From: Streptomyces sp. NBC_00442
GTDB lineage: Bacteria > Actinomycetota > Actinomycetes > Streptomycetales > Streptomycetaceae
NCBI RefSeq assembly: GCF_036014195.1
Contig: NZ_CP107918.1
Location: 2,108,001 to 2,172,000 of the forward strand
Length of the DNA: 64,000 nucleotides
Direction of reading: 5' to 3'
Every line of letters begins with the position of its first letter. Position 1 is the stretch's first letter. The notes below the pieces were generated by a model. It had not been told where the DNA came from and ran no database searches. It saw only the letters and a program-made list of their open reading frames with translations. A program made the translations under genes and the position numbers. Shown here piece after piece: positions 16,219 to 25,316 of this stretch.

Positions 16219-16518
16219 ATGATCATCTTCGGCACCCGCGGCTATCTCTACCAGCTCGCGATGCTCACGCTCGTGTGCGGCAACTGCGGCAACCCGGCCG
16301 CGCACGCGCTGCGCAAGGCCGTCACCAAGTTCACGCTGTTCTTCGTTCCGCTGTTCCCGATCTCGACGAAGTTCCGCACGCAGTGCACGTTCTGCGGTCT
16401 TCAGCAGCAGATCACCAAGGAGCAGGCCGAGGGTCTGCTGGCGCAGCCGGTCGCACCGCAGCCGTACGGCCAGCCGCAGCCGGGGCAGATGCAGGGCCAG
16501 AACCCGTACCAGCAGTAG
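16219..16518 (+). CDS. Zinc-ribbon domain protein
   Basis: 99 aa. Two Cys pairs, CGNCG (about residues 20-24) and CTFCG (about 56-60), form a zinc ribbon around a hydrophobic stretch (FTLFFVPLFPIS). The tail is Gln/Pro/Gly-rich. The family is a conserved actinobacterial one of unknown role. GGGAGGGGAA lies 8 nt before ATG 16219. It is a single gene; no partner is evident. Confidence 0.85.
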   Translation: MIIFGTRGYLYQLAMLTLVCGNCGNPAAHALRKAVTKFTLFFVPLFPISTKFRTQCTFCGLQQQITKEQAEGLLAQPVAPQPYGQPQPGQMQGQNPYQQ

Positions 16519-16623
16519 GACTCGTCGGGGGCGCGGGACCATGACGGGACCGCCCGCAGATCTATGGCCGGCCGTTACCAACGCGCGGCAATGCCGCAAT
16601 GCCGGACATTTAGCGTCATAGGC

Positions 16624-17250
16624 ATGACGACATCCACCCTGCCCCGCACCACCAGGATCGCGGCCGCCTCCGTGCTCGCCCTGACCGTGGGCGGCGGCAT
16701 CATGGCCTGCGCCCCGGAGCCGGCGGCCAAGGCCCCGGACGTGCGGGTGCGGAACGCCGCCACCGCACGGGCCGAAGCGGGCGTCCGCCCGCTGAGGGCC
16801 GCCGAGCCGACCCGGCTCGTCATCCCGTCCGCCGGGGTCGACGCGAGCCCGGTGCTGCGACTGGGCGTGGATTCCGCGCAGGAGCTGGAGGTACCTCCGG
16901 TAGACCGGGCCGAGCAGGCGGGCTGGTACACCGGCAGCGTCACCCCGGGCGAGAAGGGGGCCTCGGTCCTGGTGGCGCACTACGACACCGCCGAGGGCCC
17001 CGCACTGATGCGGAACGTGCGGGACATCGAGGTGGGGGACGTCATCGAGGTCGGCCGGGCGGACGGCTCGACCGCCGTGTTCCGGATCAGGGAGACCGAG
17101 CAGGTCGAGAAAAAGGACTTTCCCACGCATAAGGTTTACGGGACGACCGATCGTCCCGAGCTCCGCCTGATCACCTGCGGGGGCCCCATCAAGGACGGTC
17201 ACCGCTCGGCCAACATCATCTTCTACGCCGATCTGGTCCGGGCCGCGTAA
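16624..17250 (+). CDS. Class F-type sortase
   Basis: 208 aa. A signal/anchor segment lies at residues 9-28, then a sortase domain (60-205). The catalytic His is in VAHYDT (residue 119), the Cys in LRLITCGG (residue 185), and an Arg shortly after (about 194). Class F enzymes are common in Streptomyces, but their substrates are poorly known. No LPxTG-type protein is seen in the window. The start at 16624 makes the signal segment N-terminal; upstream in-frame ATGs (16564, 16594) would bury it. No ribosome-binding site is visible, so the message could be leaderless. Confidence 0.88.
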   Translation: MTTSTLPRTTRIAAASVLALTVGGGIMACAPEPAAKAPDVRVRNAATARAEAGVRPLRAAEPTRLVIPSAGVDASPVLRLGVDSAQELEVPPVDRAEQAGWYTGSVTPGEKGASVLVAHYDTAEGPALMRNVRDIEVGDVIEVGRADGSTAVFRIRETEQVEKKDFPTHKVYGTTDRPELRLITCGGPIKDGHRSANIIFYADLVRAA

Positions 17251-17320
17251 CCGGCCGGGGCTACGGCGAAGCCGTGGCGGAGGGTGAAATAGCCTGGGGC
17301 TCCCGCACGACAGGAGCACC

Positions 17321-18106
17321 TTGACCCGCCACCGCCGCATCGCACTGCTGGCACCCCTGCTGACCGCAGCGGGTGCCCTGCTGCTGTCCGGCTGCGGCGG
17401 GGCGGGACACCTGAAGAGTTCGGGCGCCACGCCCACGGCGATCGGCCCCATCCACCTGTGGCCCGATCTGCCGCCCGCCTCCGCCACCCCGAACGACTAC
17501 GGCGAGACCGACACCGAGCAGGTGCCCGGGATCAAGGTGTCCGGCGGCGACGTACGCCGCCTGAACCCGGTCGCCGTGGTCCAGGCCGAGGTGAAGGCGC
17601 ACCCCAACGCCTACAGCGGCAGCGACGGCCTGTACGACGAAACGGTCCGCCAGCTCGCCACCTGCAAGCAGAAGCCGGGCAGTTGCCCCGTGCTCAAGCC
17701 GTACTACCGCGACCTGACCGGGGACGGGAAGGACGAGCTGATCCTGGGCATACGGATGCCCGACCAGGAGCTCGCGGTGCGCTGCTACATGCCGGCCACC
17801 GACGGCGGGCTCATCCGCATCATGTCCACCGTCGACCAGATCATCAGCGTGGACCTGGCCGGCCGCGACGTGATCCTGCGGTCGGTGTCGGCGGGCATGC
17901 CCGGGTACGAGTACCGCACCGCCTGGTCCTGGGACGACCACCAGCGGGCGATGCTGCCCACCCGGGACGAGATCGTGCGCCACAAGCCGGGCACCGACAC
18001 CCCCGGCGGCAAGCACCGCTCGCCGTCCGGCGCCGGGCAGCCGTCGCCGAAGAAGAAGCCGCCGACGGTGGGCCCGTCGGCCACCCCCACGGCGGCCGCA
18101 CCATGA
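17321..18106 (+). CDS. Secreted lipoprotein upstream of a histidine kinase
   Basis: 261 aa from a TTG start with AGGAG 4-5 nt upstream. The N-terminal signal ends in the lipobox LLLSGC, so it is a membrane-anchored lipoprotein. The middle contains DLTGDGKDELILGI, an FG-GAP/EF-like calcium-type loop. The C-terminus is a Ser/Pro/Lys tail. Its stop overlaps the next ATG (ATGA), so it is translationally coupled to the sensor kinase. The arrangement recalls the lipoprotein CseA beside the CseB/CseC envelope-stress system, but no response regulator is adjacent. A role as kinase modulator or sensor is inference. Confidence 0.85.
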   Translation: MTRHRRIALLAPLLTAAGALLLSGCGGAGHLKSSGATPTAIGPIHLWPDLPPASATPNDYGETDTEQVPGIKVSGGDVRRLNPVAVVQAEVKAHPNAYSGSDGLYDETVRQLATCKQKPGSCPVLKPYYRDLTGDGKDELILGIRMPDQELAVRCYMPATDGGLIRIMSTVDQIISVDLAGRDVILRSVSAGMPGYEYRTAWSWDDHQRAMLPTRDEIVRHKPGTDTPGGKHRSPSGAGQPSPKKKPPTVGPSATPTAAAP

Positions 18107-19431
18107 GACTCCCCCGGATACCCCGTCCCACCCGCATGCCGCTCCCCGCGTGGACGGCGACGCTCACCTGGAAGTCCGCGGTGTTCATCACCGTGATGTG
18201 CTGCGCGCTCGCGAGTCTGCTCGGCGTTCTGGTGCACGTGTCGGTGACCCGGCAGACCGTCGGCGAGGCCCGCGACAAGGCGCTCGACCGGCTCACCGAC
18301 GTCACCCGGATGTACGAGGCGGGCGAGCAGTTGCCGCCGGGCTCCGGCATCGACCCGCCGGAGCTGCCGGGCTCGCTGCGCGCGCTCGCCGTCTCCGGCA
18401 GGCGCGGCACCCTCGTCGACGACGACCACGGCCGCCCCACGATGTGGGCGGCGGGGCCGGCCGACGGCAGGGCGCTCGCCGCCGAGATCGACTACACGCA
18501 GAGCGCCCGCACCATCAACGGTCTCGACAAGGCCATCCTCGGCTCGTCGATCCTCGCCATCGGAGCCACCCTCCTCGTCGGCGTCTTCGCGGTCACCAGG
18601 ATCACCCGGCGGCTGCACCAGACGGCGACGGTGGCCCGCCGGATCGAGGCGGGCGACCTCGACGCGCGGGTCAACGACCCGCGCACCAAGGACCCCTCGC
18701 GCCCGCAGGACGAGGTCGCCACCGTGGCCGGCGCCCTGGACACGATGGCCTCCACGCTCCAGGGCAAGCTCCTCAGCGAGCAGCGTTTCACCGCCGACGT
18801 GGCGCACGAGTTGCGCACCCCGCTGACCGGGCTGCACGCCGCGGCCGAGCTGCTGCCCGAGGGGCGCCCCGCCGAGCTGGTGCGCGACCGGGTCAGGGCG
18901 ATGCGTTCGCTCACCGAGGACCTCCTGGAGATCTCCCGGCTCGACGCGGGCGGCGAGCGGGTCGATCTCGACCTCGAACAGCTGGCCCCGGTGGTGGAGC
19001 GGGTGGTGCGCGCCTCGGTCGCTTCGGGCACCGCGGTGGCGGGCACCACGGTGACGGTGGTGCGGGACGCGTGCGTGGAGACGGACAAGCGCCGCCTCGA
19101 GCGGGTGATCGGCAATCTGCTCGCCAACGCGCACAAGCACGGCGGGGCCCCGGTCGAGCTGACGGTGCGGGGCCCGGTCATCACGGTGCGCGACCACGGC
19201 GGGGGCTATCCGGCGTATCTGCTCGACCACGGTCCCCAGCGCTTCCGCACCGACGCGGGAACCAAGGGGCACGGGCTCGGCCTGACCATCGCGGCGGGGC
19301 AGGCGGCCGTGATCGGCGCGACGCTGAGCTTCGGCAACGCCCCGGACGGCGGAGCGGTGGCCCGGCTCGAACTGCCCGAGGTCACCGGCCTCGCGCGGCC
19401 CGACGACGCGGCGGCCGGGCGCCCCGAGTGA
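18103..19431 (+). CDS. Sensor histidine kinase without adjacent response regulator
   Basis: 442 aa. The first transmembrane helix is at about 26-48 and the second at about 145-168, flanking an extracytoplasmic sensor of about 95 residues. HAMP follows (to about 225). The H-box FTADVAHELRTPLTG carries the phospho-His near residue 237, then NLLANAHKHG (N-box), DHGGGY and GHGLGLTI (G-box). It is an EnvZ/CseC-like kinase. It overlaps the lipoprotein gene by 4 nt. No receiver-domain gene lies between 16 and 42 kb, so its partner is encoded elsewhere or was lost. Confidence 0.92.
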   Translation: MRLPRIPRPTRMPLPAWTATLTWKSAVFITVMCCALASLLGVLVHVSVTRQTVGEARDKALDRLTDVTRMYEAGEQLPPGSGIDPPELPGSLRALAVSGRRGTLVDDDHGRPTMWAAGPADGRALAAEIDYTQSARTINGLDKAILGSSILAIGATLLVGVFAVTRITRRLHQTATVARRIEAGDLDARVNDPRTKDPSRPQDEVATVAGALDTMASTLQGKLLSEQRFTADVAHELRTPLTGLHAAAELLPEGRPAELVRDRVRAMRSLTEDLLEISRLDAGGERVDLDLEQLAPVVERVVRASVASGTAVAGTTVTVVRDACVETDKRRLERVIGNLLANAHKHGGAPVELTVRGPVITVRDHGGGYPAYLLDHGPQRFRTDAGTKGHGLGLTIAAGQAAVIGATLSFGNAPDGGAVARLELPEVTGLARPDDAAAGRPE

Positions 19432-19594
19432 CCCTCGCACGCACCCCGAGCAGCCCCGAGCGGCCCCGCACGCACCTCGCGCACCACGCGTGACGAGCCG
19501 TCACGCTTTGCGATCCCCAAGGTGCGAATTTAGTGTGAGGCAAGCGAATTGAGGGTCGCTCACCCGCGGCCCCGCCCCTTTCACAGGAGGCATC

Positions 19595-19936
19595 ATGTTC
19601 CTGCGCTCCCCCCTTGCCGCTCTCGGCCTGTGTGTCGCCACGGGAGCCGTGGCGGTCCTCGCCACGGCGCAGACCGCCGCCGCCGAGGAGTCCGCACACG
19701 GCGACTACAAGGGTCGCGTCACCGCCAAGTCCGGCCTGATCCTGCGCGACCGGCCCACCCGGAGCAGCAGGATCGTCGGCAAGGCGGCGTACGGCTCGAT
19801 CGTGCACATCTTCTGCAAGACCGGCGGCGACCGGGTCAACGGGAACGACCGCTGGTATCTGCTCACCGACGGCACCTGGGCATGGGGTTCCGCCTTCTAC
19901 ATCGACAACATCGGCCCCTCGCCCCGCTGGTGCTGA
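19595..19936 (+). CDS. Secreted SH3-domain protein
   Basis: 113 aa. A Sec signal peptide (1-30, cleavage after TAAA) is followed by a bacterial SH3 domain (about 38-108) with SGLILRDRPTRSSRIVGK and a WYLLTDGTWAWG core; two Cys may form a disulfide. Such small proteins bind the peptidoglycan envelope. Ribosome-binding site AGGAGG precedes ATG 19595 by 6 nt. Monocistronic. Confidence 0.88.
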   Translation: MFLRSPLAALGLCVATGAVAVLATAQTAAAEESAHGDYKGRVTAKSGLILRDRPTRSSRIVGKAAYGSIVHIFCKTGGDRVNGNDRWYLLTDGTWAWGSAFYIDNIGPSPRWC

Positions 19937-20173
19937 GCAGTCCTCACCCGCACCGCGACGGACACACTTAGCGGTCGCGAACTCGCTCGGATTCTGCGGG
20001 CGAGCCGCACTCCCCGTCACTCGTACGGGCCCGCCGGGCCCGTTCACGACGCGGGCGCCGACCCGGGCCATCGGCGCGGGCGGCGCCGCGACGGCCGGCA
20101 CCCGTGACGCGTTCCGCTCGACGCCTTACGACATACGGGGACATAAGACCCGCATCTTGCTACGTTGCCTGGC

Positions 20174-21565
20174 ATGACCGCACCGTCGGCGGCGGACGAC
20201 TGCCCGCCCGAGCCACGCCACCCCAAGCGGCGGGGCGTCGAACTCTCCCTGCTCGTCGGTGCCGTATGCGTCGTGGTGCTCGGCTATGTCGACGTCGGGC
20301 TCGCCAGAAACGGCACGGTGCCGCACGACGCCGCGCGCTACGGGGCCGGGCTCGGCCTGCTCGCGCTCCTCACCCACCTCGTGGTGCGCCTGCGCGCCCC
20401 GTACGCCGACCCCGTGCTGCTGCCGATCGCGGTGCTCCTCAACGGGCTCGGCCTGGTGCTGATCTACCGGCTCGACCTGGCGACCCCCGGCAGCCGCGCC
20501 GCTCCCGCCCAGCTGGTCTGGTCGACGCTCGGGGTCGCCCTGTTCCTCGCCGTCGTCCTGATCCTGCGCGACCACCGCGTCCTGCAGCGTTACGCCTACC
20601 TCTCGATGGCGGTCGCGCTCGCCCTGATGCTCGCCCCGATCCTCTTCCCCGCCGTCAACGGCGCCAAGATCTGGATCAGGGCCGCCGGTTTCTCCTTCCA
20701 GCCGGCCGAATTCGCCAAGATCCTCCTCGCCGTCTTCTTCGCCGCCTACCTCGCGGCCAACCGCAACGCGCTGGCCTACACCGGGCGCAGGATCTGGCGG
20801 CTCCAACTGCCCACCGGCCGGGTGCTGGGCCCGATCGTGATGATCTGGCTGCTGAGCGTCGGCGTCCTCGTCCTCGAACGCGACCTCGGCACCTCGCTGC
20901 TGTTCTTCGGCATCTTCGTGATCATGCTGTACGTGGCGACCGGGCGGACCGGGTGGATCGCGGTGGGCCTGCTGCTCGCCTCGGCCGGCGCGGCCGCGGT
21001 GGCCCTGTTCGAACCCCATGTCCACGCCCGGGTCACGGACTGGCTCGACCCCTACGCCACCATCGACGCGGGTCTGGGCCCGAGCCAGCTCGCCCAGTCC
21101 CTGTTCGCCTTCGCCGCCGGCGGCACCCTCGGCTCCGGGCTCGGCCTCGGCCACTCCCTCCTGATCGGCTTCGCCGCCAAGTCCGACTTCATCCTGGCCA
21201 CGGCCGGGGAGGAGCTCGGCCTGTCCGGACTGACCGCGATCTTCCTCCTGTACGCCCTGCTCGTGGCCCGGGGCTACCGCGCGGGGCTCAGCCTCACCAG
21301 CCCCTTCGGGCGGCTGCTCGCCATCGGGCTCGCCTCGATCCTGGCGCTCCAGGTGTTCGTGATCGCGGGCGGCGTGATGGGGCTCATCCCGCTCACCGGC
21401 ATGGCGATGCCCTTCCTCGCCCAGGGCGGCTCGTCCGTGGTCACCAACTGGATCATCGTGGCGCTGCTCATCCGGATCAGTGACTCCGCCCGCCGTCCGC
21501 TCCCCGCGGTCGAGCCGGGCGTCATCGCACAGCCGCAGCCGACGATGGAGGAGACGGCCACGTGA
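20174..21565 (+). CDS. SEDS-family FtsW/RodA peptidoglycan polymerase
   Basis: 463 aa with about ten transmembrane helices. SEDS landmarks are GAKIWIRAAGFSFQPAEFAK, ERDLGTSLLFF and QLAQSLFAFAAGGTLGSGLG, and the C-terminal LPLTGMAMPFLAQGGSS equivalent reads IPLTGMAMPFLAQGGSS. SEDS proteins polymerise lipid II with a partner class B PBP, and that PBP is encoded next with a 4-nt overlap (GTGA). Away from the dcw cluster, such pairs in Streptomyces usually serve sporulation or specialised wall growth. Upstream TACGTT sits 7 nt before ATG 20174, as in leaderless promoters. An in-frame TTG at 20165 is the alternative. Confidence 0.93.
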   Translation: MTAPSAADDCPPEPRHPKRRGVELSLLVGAVCVVVLGYVDVGLARNGTVPHDAARYGAGLGLLALLTHLVVRLRAPYADPVLLPIAVLLNGLGLVLIYRLDLATPGSRAAPAQLVWSTLGVALFLAVVLILRDHRVLQRYAYLSMAVALALMLAPILFPAVNGAKIWIRAAGFSFQPAEFAKILLAVFFAAYLAANRNALAYTGRRIWRLQLPTGRVLGPIVMIWLLSVGVLVLERDLGTSLLFFGIFVIMLYVATGRTGWIAVGLLLASAGAAAVALFEPHVHARVTDWLDPYATIDAGLGPSQLAQSLFAFAAGGTLGSGLGLGHSLLIGFAAKSDFILATAGEELGLSGLTAIFLLYALLVARGYRAGLSLTSPFGRLLAIGLASILALQVFVIAGGVMGLIPLTGMAMPFLAQGGSSVVTNWIIVALLIRISDSARRPLPAVEPGVIAQPQPTMEETAT

Positions 21566-23025
21566 TCCGCTACATCCGGCGGGCGGCCGCCTTCTGCTTC
21601 GTCCTGCTCGTGGCCCTGCTCGTGAACGCGGCCCGCGTCCAGGTCTTCCAGGCCGACGCGCTCGACGCCAACCCCGCCAACCGGCGCCTGGCCATTGCCC
21701 GTTACCACCAGCCGCGCGGCGCGATCGTGGTCGGCGACGAGAGCATCACCGGATCGAAGGACACCGGCCAGCAGCTGCGCTACGAGCGGACGTACAAGAA
21801 CGGGCCGCTGTACGCCAGCGTCACCGGCTACGCCTCACAGACGTACGGCACCACGCTGGTGGAGAACGCGCAGGACTCCGTCCTGTCGGGCACCTCTCCG
21901 CTCCTGTCGGTGTTCCCGCTGTGGAACGACCTGACGCGCAGCCGGCACTCGGGAGGCCGGGCCGTCACCACCATCAGGGCGTCGATGCAGCAGGCCGCGT
22001 ACGACGGCCTGGCCGGAAAGAAGGGCGCGGTGGCGGCCCTCGAACCGGCGACGGGCAAGATCCTCGCCCTGGTCAGCAGCCCCTCCTACGAGCCCGGTGT
22101 CCTGTCGGGCACGGGAAGGCCGGTGGCCGACGCCTGGTCGCGCCTGACGGGCGACGCCAATCAGCCGATGCTGAACCGGGCGATCCGGCAGACCTATCCG
22201 CCCGGGTCCGCCTTCAAGATCGTGACGGCGGCGGCCGCGCTCGACGCGGGCGTGGTCACGGACGTCGACGCCCCCACCGACACCCCCGACCCATATGTGC
22301 TGCCCAACACCGCCACCACCCTGCCCAACGAGGCGAGCGGCTGCGGCAACGCCTCGCTCTCGTACGCCGTCAACGTCTCCTGCAACACGGTGATGGCGGG
22401 GCTCGGCGTGAAGGTGGGCCTGCCGAGAATGCTGGAGGCGGTGGGGAGGTTCGGCTTCAACGACACGGGGATCCGGATCCCCTCGGGCGTCGCCAAGTCC
22501 AACTTCGACACCCGGATGAGCCCGGACCAGCTCGCCCTGTCCTCCATCGGCCAGTTCGACACGACGGCCACCCCGCTCCAGATGGCGATGGTCTCGGCGG
22601 CCGTCGCCAACGGCGGCGACCTCAAGTACCCCTATCTGGTGGACCGTACGACGACGGCGCGCGGCACGACGGTCTCCACGACCCGCCAGCGCAGCTACCA
22701 CCGGGCGATGAACCCGGCGACGGCCATGCGGCTCCAGCAGATGATGATCGACGTGGTGCGCAGCGGCACCGGCACCAGCGCGGCGATCCCCCGGGCGACG
22801 GTCGGCGGCAAGACCGGTACCGCGCAGAACGGCATCGGCAACATCGGCAGCCCGTACGCCTGGTTCATCTCCTGGGCCCAGGCCGACGGCGCGGTCCGCC
22901 CGGCCGTCGCGGTCGCGGTGGTCGTCGAGGACGCGTCGGCGAACCGGGGCGACATCAGCGGCGGCGGCGACGCGGCGCCGATCGCGAAGGCCGTGATGGA
23001 GGCGGCGCTGGTCGGCGCGCGCTGA
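21562..23025 (+). CDS. Class B penicillin-binding protein (transpeptidase)
   Basis: 487 aa. One N-terminal membrane anchor (8-25) precedes a pedestal region (to about 150). The transpeptidase domain has SxxK in PPGSAFKIV (about residue 215), SxN in NVSCNTV and the KTG triad in GGKTGTAQN. It fits the PbpA group. It cross-links glycan made by the SEDS protein that overlaps it. The GTG start overlaps the upstream TGA. Active-site motifs are complete. Confidence 0.93.
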   Translation: MIRYIRRAAAFCFVLLVALLVNAARVQVFQADALDANPANRRLAIARYHQPRGAIVVGDESITGSKDTGQQLRYERTYKNGPLYASVTGYASQTYGTTLVENAQDSVLSGTSPLLSVFPLWNDLTRSRHSGGRAVTTIRASMQQAAYDGLAGKKGAVAALEPATGKILALVSSPSYEPGVLSGTGRPVADAWSRLTGDANQPMLNRAIRQTYPPGSAFKIVTAAAALDAGVVTDVDAPTDTPDPYVLPNTATTLPNEASGCGNASLSYAVNVSCNTVMAGLGVKVGLPRMLEAVGRFGFNDTGIRIPSGVAKSNFDTRMSPDQLALSSIGQFDTTATPLQMAMVSAAVANGGDLKYPYLVDRTTTARGTTVSTTRQRSYHRAMNPATAMRLQQMMIDVVRSGTGTSAAIPRATVGGKTGTAQNGIGNIGSPYAWFISWAQADGAVRPAVAVAVVVEDASANRGDISGGGDAAPIAKAVMEAALVGAR

Positions 23026-23061
23026 CCCCGGCCCGGCCGGCGCGACCGGCGCGGCCCGCGC

Positions 23062-24168
23062 TCAGGAAACCGCACCCTCCTCGATCGCCCCGGCCACCTC
23101 CGCCACCCGCGCCTCCTCCTCCGCGGCGAAGCGTTCCTGGTCGAGCCGTTCGGCGATCTCCTCGTCCTGGGCCATGAGGAGGTCGAGGTTGGAGTCGCCG
23201 AGGTCGAAGACGCCCATGTCCAGATAGGCCTTCTGGAGGCGTTCGCCCCACAGGCCGATGTCCTTCACACAGGGCACGATGCGGCTGAAGAGCAGCTTCC
23301 TGAACAGGTGCAGGAACTCGCTCTCCTCGCTCAGCTGCTCGGCCTCCTTCTTCGGGATGCCGAAGTTCTCCAGGACCTCCACCCCGCGCAGCCGGTCGCG
23401 CATCAGGTAGCAGCCCTCGATGACGAATTCCTCGCGCTCCTTCAGCTCCGCGTCGGAGAGCTGCTTGTAGTAGTCGCGCAGCGCCATGCGGCCGAAGGCG
23501 ACGTGCCGGGCCTCGTCCTGCATGACGTACGCCAGGATCTGCTTGGGCAGCGGCTTGTCCGTGGTGTCGCGGATCATGCCGAAGGCGGCGAGCGCCAGGC
23601 CCTCGATGAGAACCTGCATGCCGAGGTAGGGCATGTCCCAGCGGGAGTCGCGCAGGGTGTCGCCGAGCAGCGCCTGGAGGTTGTCGTTGACCGGGTAGAG
23701 CATGCCGAGCTTCTCGTGCAGGAAGCGGCCGTAGATCTCGGCGTGCCGGGCCTCGTCCATGGTCTGGGTCGCCGAGTAGAACTTGGCGTCCAGGTCGGGC
23801 ACCGACTCCACGATGCGGGCGGCGCACACCATCGCGCCCTGCTCGCCGTGCAGGAACTGGCTGAACTGCCAGGAGGTGTAGTGCAGGCGCAGCTCGCCCT
23901 TGTCCCGTTCGGTCATCTTGGCCCAGTGCGGGGTGCCGTAGAGGGTCATCGCCTCGTCGGGGGTGCCGAGCGGGTCGTGGGGGTCGACCTCCAGGGCCCA
24001 GTCGATGCGCTTGGCGCCGTCCCACTGCTTGTCCTTGCCCTTCTGGTAGAGGGCGAGCAGTCGTTCGCGCCCGTCGTCGTACTCCCAGCTGAAGCGGGCG
24101 GCGCCGGAGGCCGGCACCTGCCAGAGGGGTTCCTGCGGGCCGTTCACATAAAGGTCGTGCGTCGACAC
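23062..24168 (-). CDS. Ferritin-like (R2-like) diiron protein
   Basis: 368 aa. The four-helix ferritin-like fold is indicated by two E/H ligand pairs, MDEARHAEIYG (about 145) and MQDEARHVAFG (about 235), plus Glu in HGEQGAM (about 110) and IEGLALAAFG (about 200). This matches R2-like carboxylate-bridged diiron oxygenases/oxidases; the substrate is unknown. GTG 24168 has AAGGAG 6 nt upstream, better than the ATG 15 nt further out. It is divergent from an AurF-like diiron gene across 189 bp that holds an 18-bp palindrome. The C-terminal 30 residues are Glu/Ala-rich. Confidence 0.88.
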   Translation of the reverse strand: MSTHDLYVNGPQEPLWQVPASGAARFSWEYDDGRERLLALYQKGKDKQWDGAKRIDWALEVDPHDPLGTPDEAMTLYGTPHWAKMTERDKGELRLHYTSWQFSQFLHGEQGAMVCAARIVESVPDLDAKFYSATQTMDEARHAEIYGRFLHEKLGMLYPVNDNLQALLGDTLRDSRWDMPYLGMQVLIEGLALAAFGMIRDTTDKPLPKQILAYVMQDEARHVAFGRMALRDYYKQLSDAELKEREEFVIEGCYLMRDRLRGVEVLENFGIPKKEAEQLSEESEFLHLFRKLLFSRIVPCVKDIGLWGERLQKAYLDMGVFDLGDSNLDLLMAQDEEIAERLDQERFAAEEEARVAEVAGAIEEGAVS

Positions 24169-24214
24169 GTGCGGCTCCTTCACTCACGGACGGCGTCGTC
24201 CGGCACCTCAACTT

Positions 24215-24232
24215 CTGCACACCGTTGTGCAG
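24215..24232. promoter_or_regulatory. 18-bp inverted repeat between the two diiron genes
   Basis: CTGCACA-CCGT-TGTGCAG, perfect 7-bp arms with a 4-bp centre, 47 bp upstream of the R2-like start and 126 bp upstream of the AurF-like start. Size and symmetry fit a TetR-family operator. The TetR gene just downstream of the AurF-like gene is the obvious candidate binder. Confidence 0.55.
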
Positions 24233-24357
24233 TTGGCAGGTTCACACGGTGGTAGACGCGGGGTCAACAAGTCGTGCGCAAGGGATTGACGGGCTTGCTG
24301 ACAAGGAGTCTCATAAGGGGCGACCCCCGGTAACCCAGCCACGAGGTGCCCCTCGCC

Positions 24358-25287
24358 ATGACGACCGTCACCGAACGCGAAGCCCTCCGCGACGCACTCG
24401 GCCTGCTCAGGGACCGCGAGCAGGTCGCCGAGCGGCTGCTCGAATCGTCCGCCAAGCACTCCTTCGACCCCGACAAGGAGCTGGACTGGGACGCGCCCGT
24501 CGAGGACGGGAAGTGGTTCTGGCCACCGGAGCTGCTGTCCCTGTACGACACCCCGCTGTGGCGGAGGATGTCCGAGGACCAGCGCATGGAGCTCGCCCGC
24601 CACGAGGCCGCCTCGCTCGCCTCGCTCGGCATCTGGTTCGAGATCATCCTGATGCAGCTGCTCGTACGGCACATCTACGACAAGTCCCTCACCAGCAGCC
24701 ACGTCCGGTACGCGCTCACCGAGATCGCCGACGAGTGCCGCCACTCGATGATGTTCGCCCGCATGATCAAGAAGGGCGGGGCGCCCGCGTATCCGGTGCC
24801 GCGCGTCTACCACAACCTCGCACGCGTCCTGAAGACCGTCTCCACCACGCCGGGTTCCTTCGCCGCGACCCTGCTCGGCGAGGAGATCCTCGACTGGATG
24901 CAGCGCCTGACCTTCCCGGACGAGCGCGTCCAGACCCTGGTGCGCGGCGTGACCCGCATCCACGTGGTCGAGGAGGCCCGCCATGTCCGGTACGCGCGCG
25001 AGGAGTTGCGGCGCCAGATGGTCCGCGCGCCGCGCTGGGAGCGGGAGTTGACCCGCGTCAGCTGCGGCGAGGCGGCCCGCGTCTTCGCCACCTGCTTCGT
25101 CAATCCGAAGGTGTACGAGAACGTGGGCCTGGACCGCCGCGAGGCCGTGGCCCAGGTGAGGGCGAGCGGCCACCGGCGCGAGGTCATGCAGAGCGGCGCG
25201 GGCCGCCTCACCGAATTCCTGGACGACATAGGCGTCCTGAACGGGGTGAGCCGGAGGCTGTGGAAGAGCTCGGGACTCCTGGCGTAA
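24358..25287 (+). CDS. AurF-like diiron oxygenase
   Basis: 309 aa. It resembles the p-aminobenzoate N-oxygenase (AurF) family. Ligand motifs are ARHEAASLAS (about residue 80), EIADECRHSMMF (about 122), GEEILDW and VVEEARHVRYAREE (about 205). These proteins use a dinuclear iron centre and O2, often to oxidise amines. The partner R2-like protein diverges, and a TetR regulator starts 29 bp downstream. GAGG (24343-24346) is 11 nt before ATG 24358; an in-frame GTG at 24346 is possible. Confidence 0.85.
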   Translation: MTTVTEREALRDALGLLRDREQVAERLLESSAKHSFDPDKELDWDAPVEDGKWFWPPELLSLYDTPLWRRMSEDQRMELARHEAASLASLGIWFEIILMQLLVRHIYDKSLTSSHVRYALTEIADECRHSMMFARMIKKGGAPAYPVPRVYHNLARVLKTVSTTPGSFAATLLGEEILDWMQRLTFPDERVQTLVRGVTRIHVVEEARHVRYAREELRRQMVRAPRWERELTRVSCGEAARVFATCFVNPKVYENVGLDRREAVAQVRASGHRREVMQSGAGRLTEFLDDIGVLNGVSRRLWKSSGLLA

Positions 25288-25316
25288 AGCCCGCTCCAGG
25301 GGATTACGCTCCCGGT

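Noticed and set aside
19382..20101. Minus-strand ORF over the SH3 gene
   Set aside because: Opposite a gene with a signal peptide, ribosome-binding site and recognisable domain.
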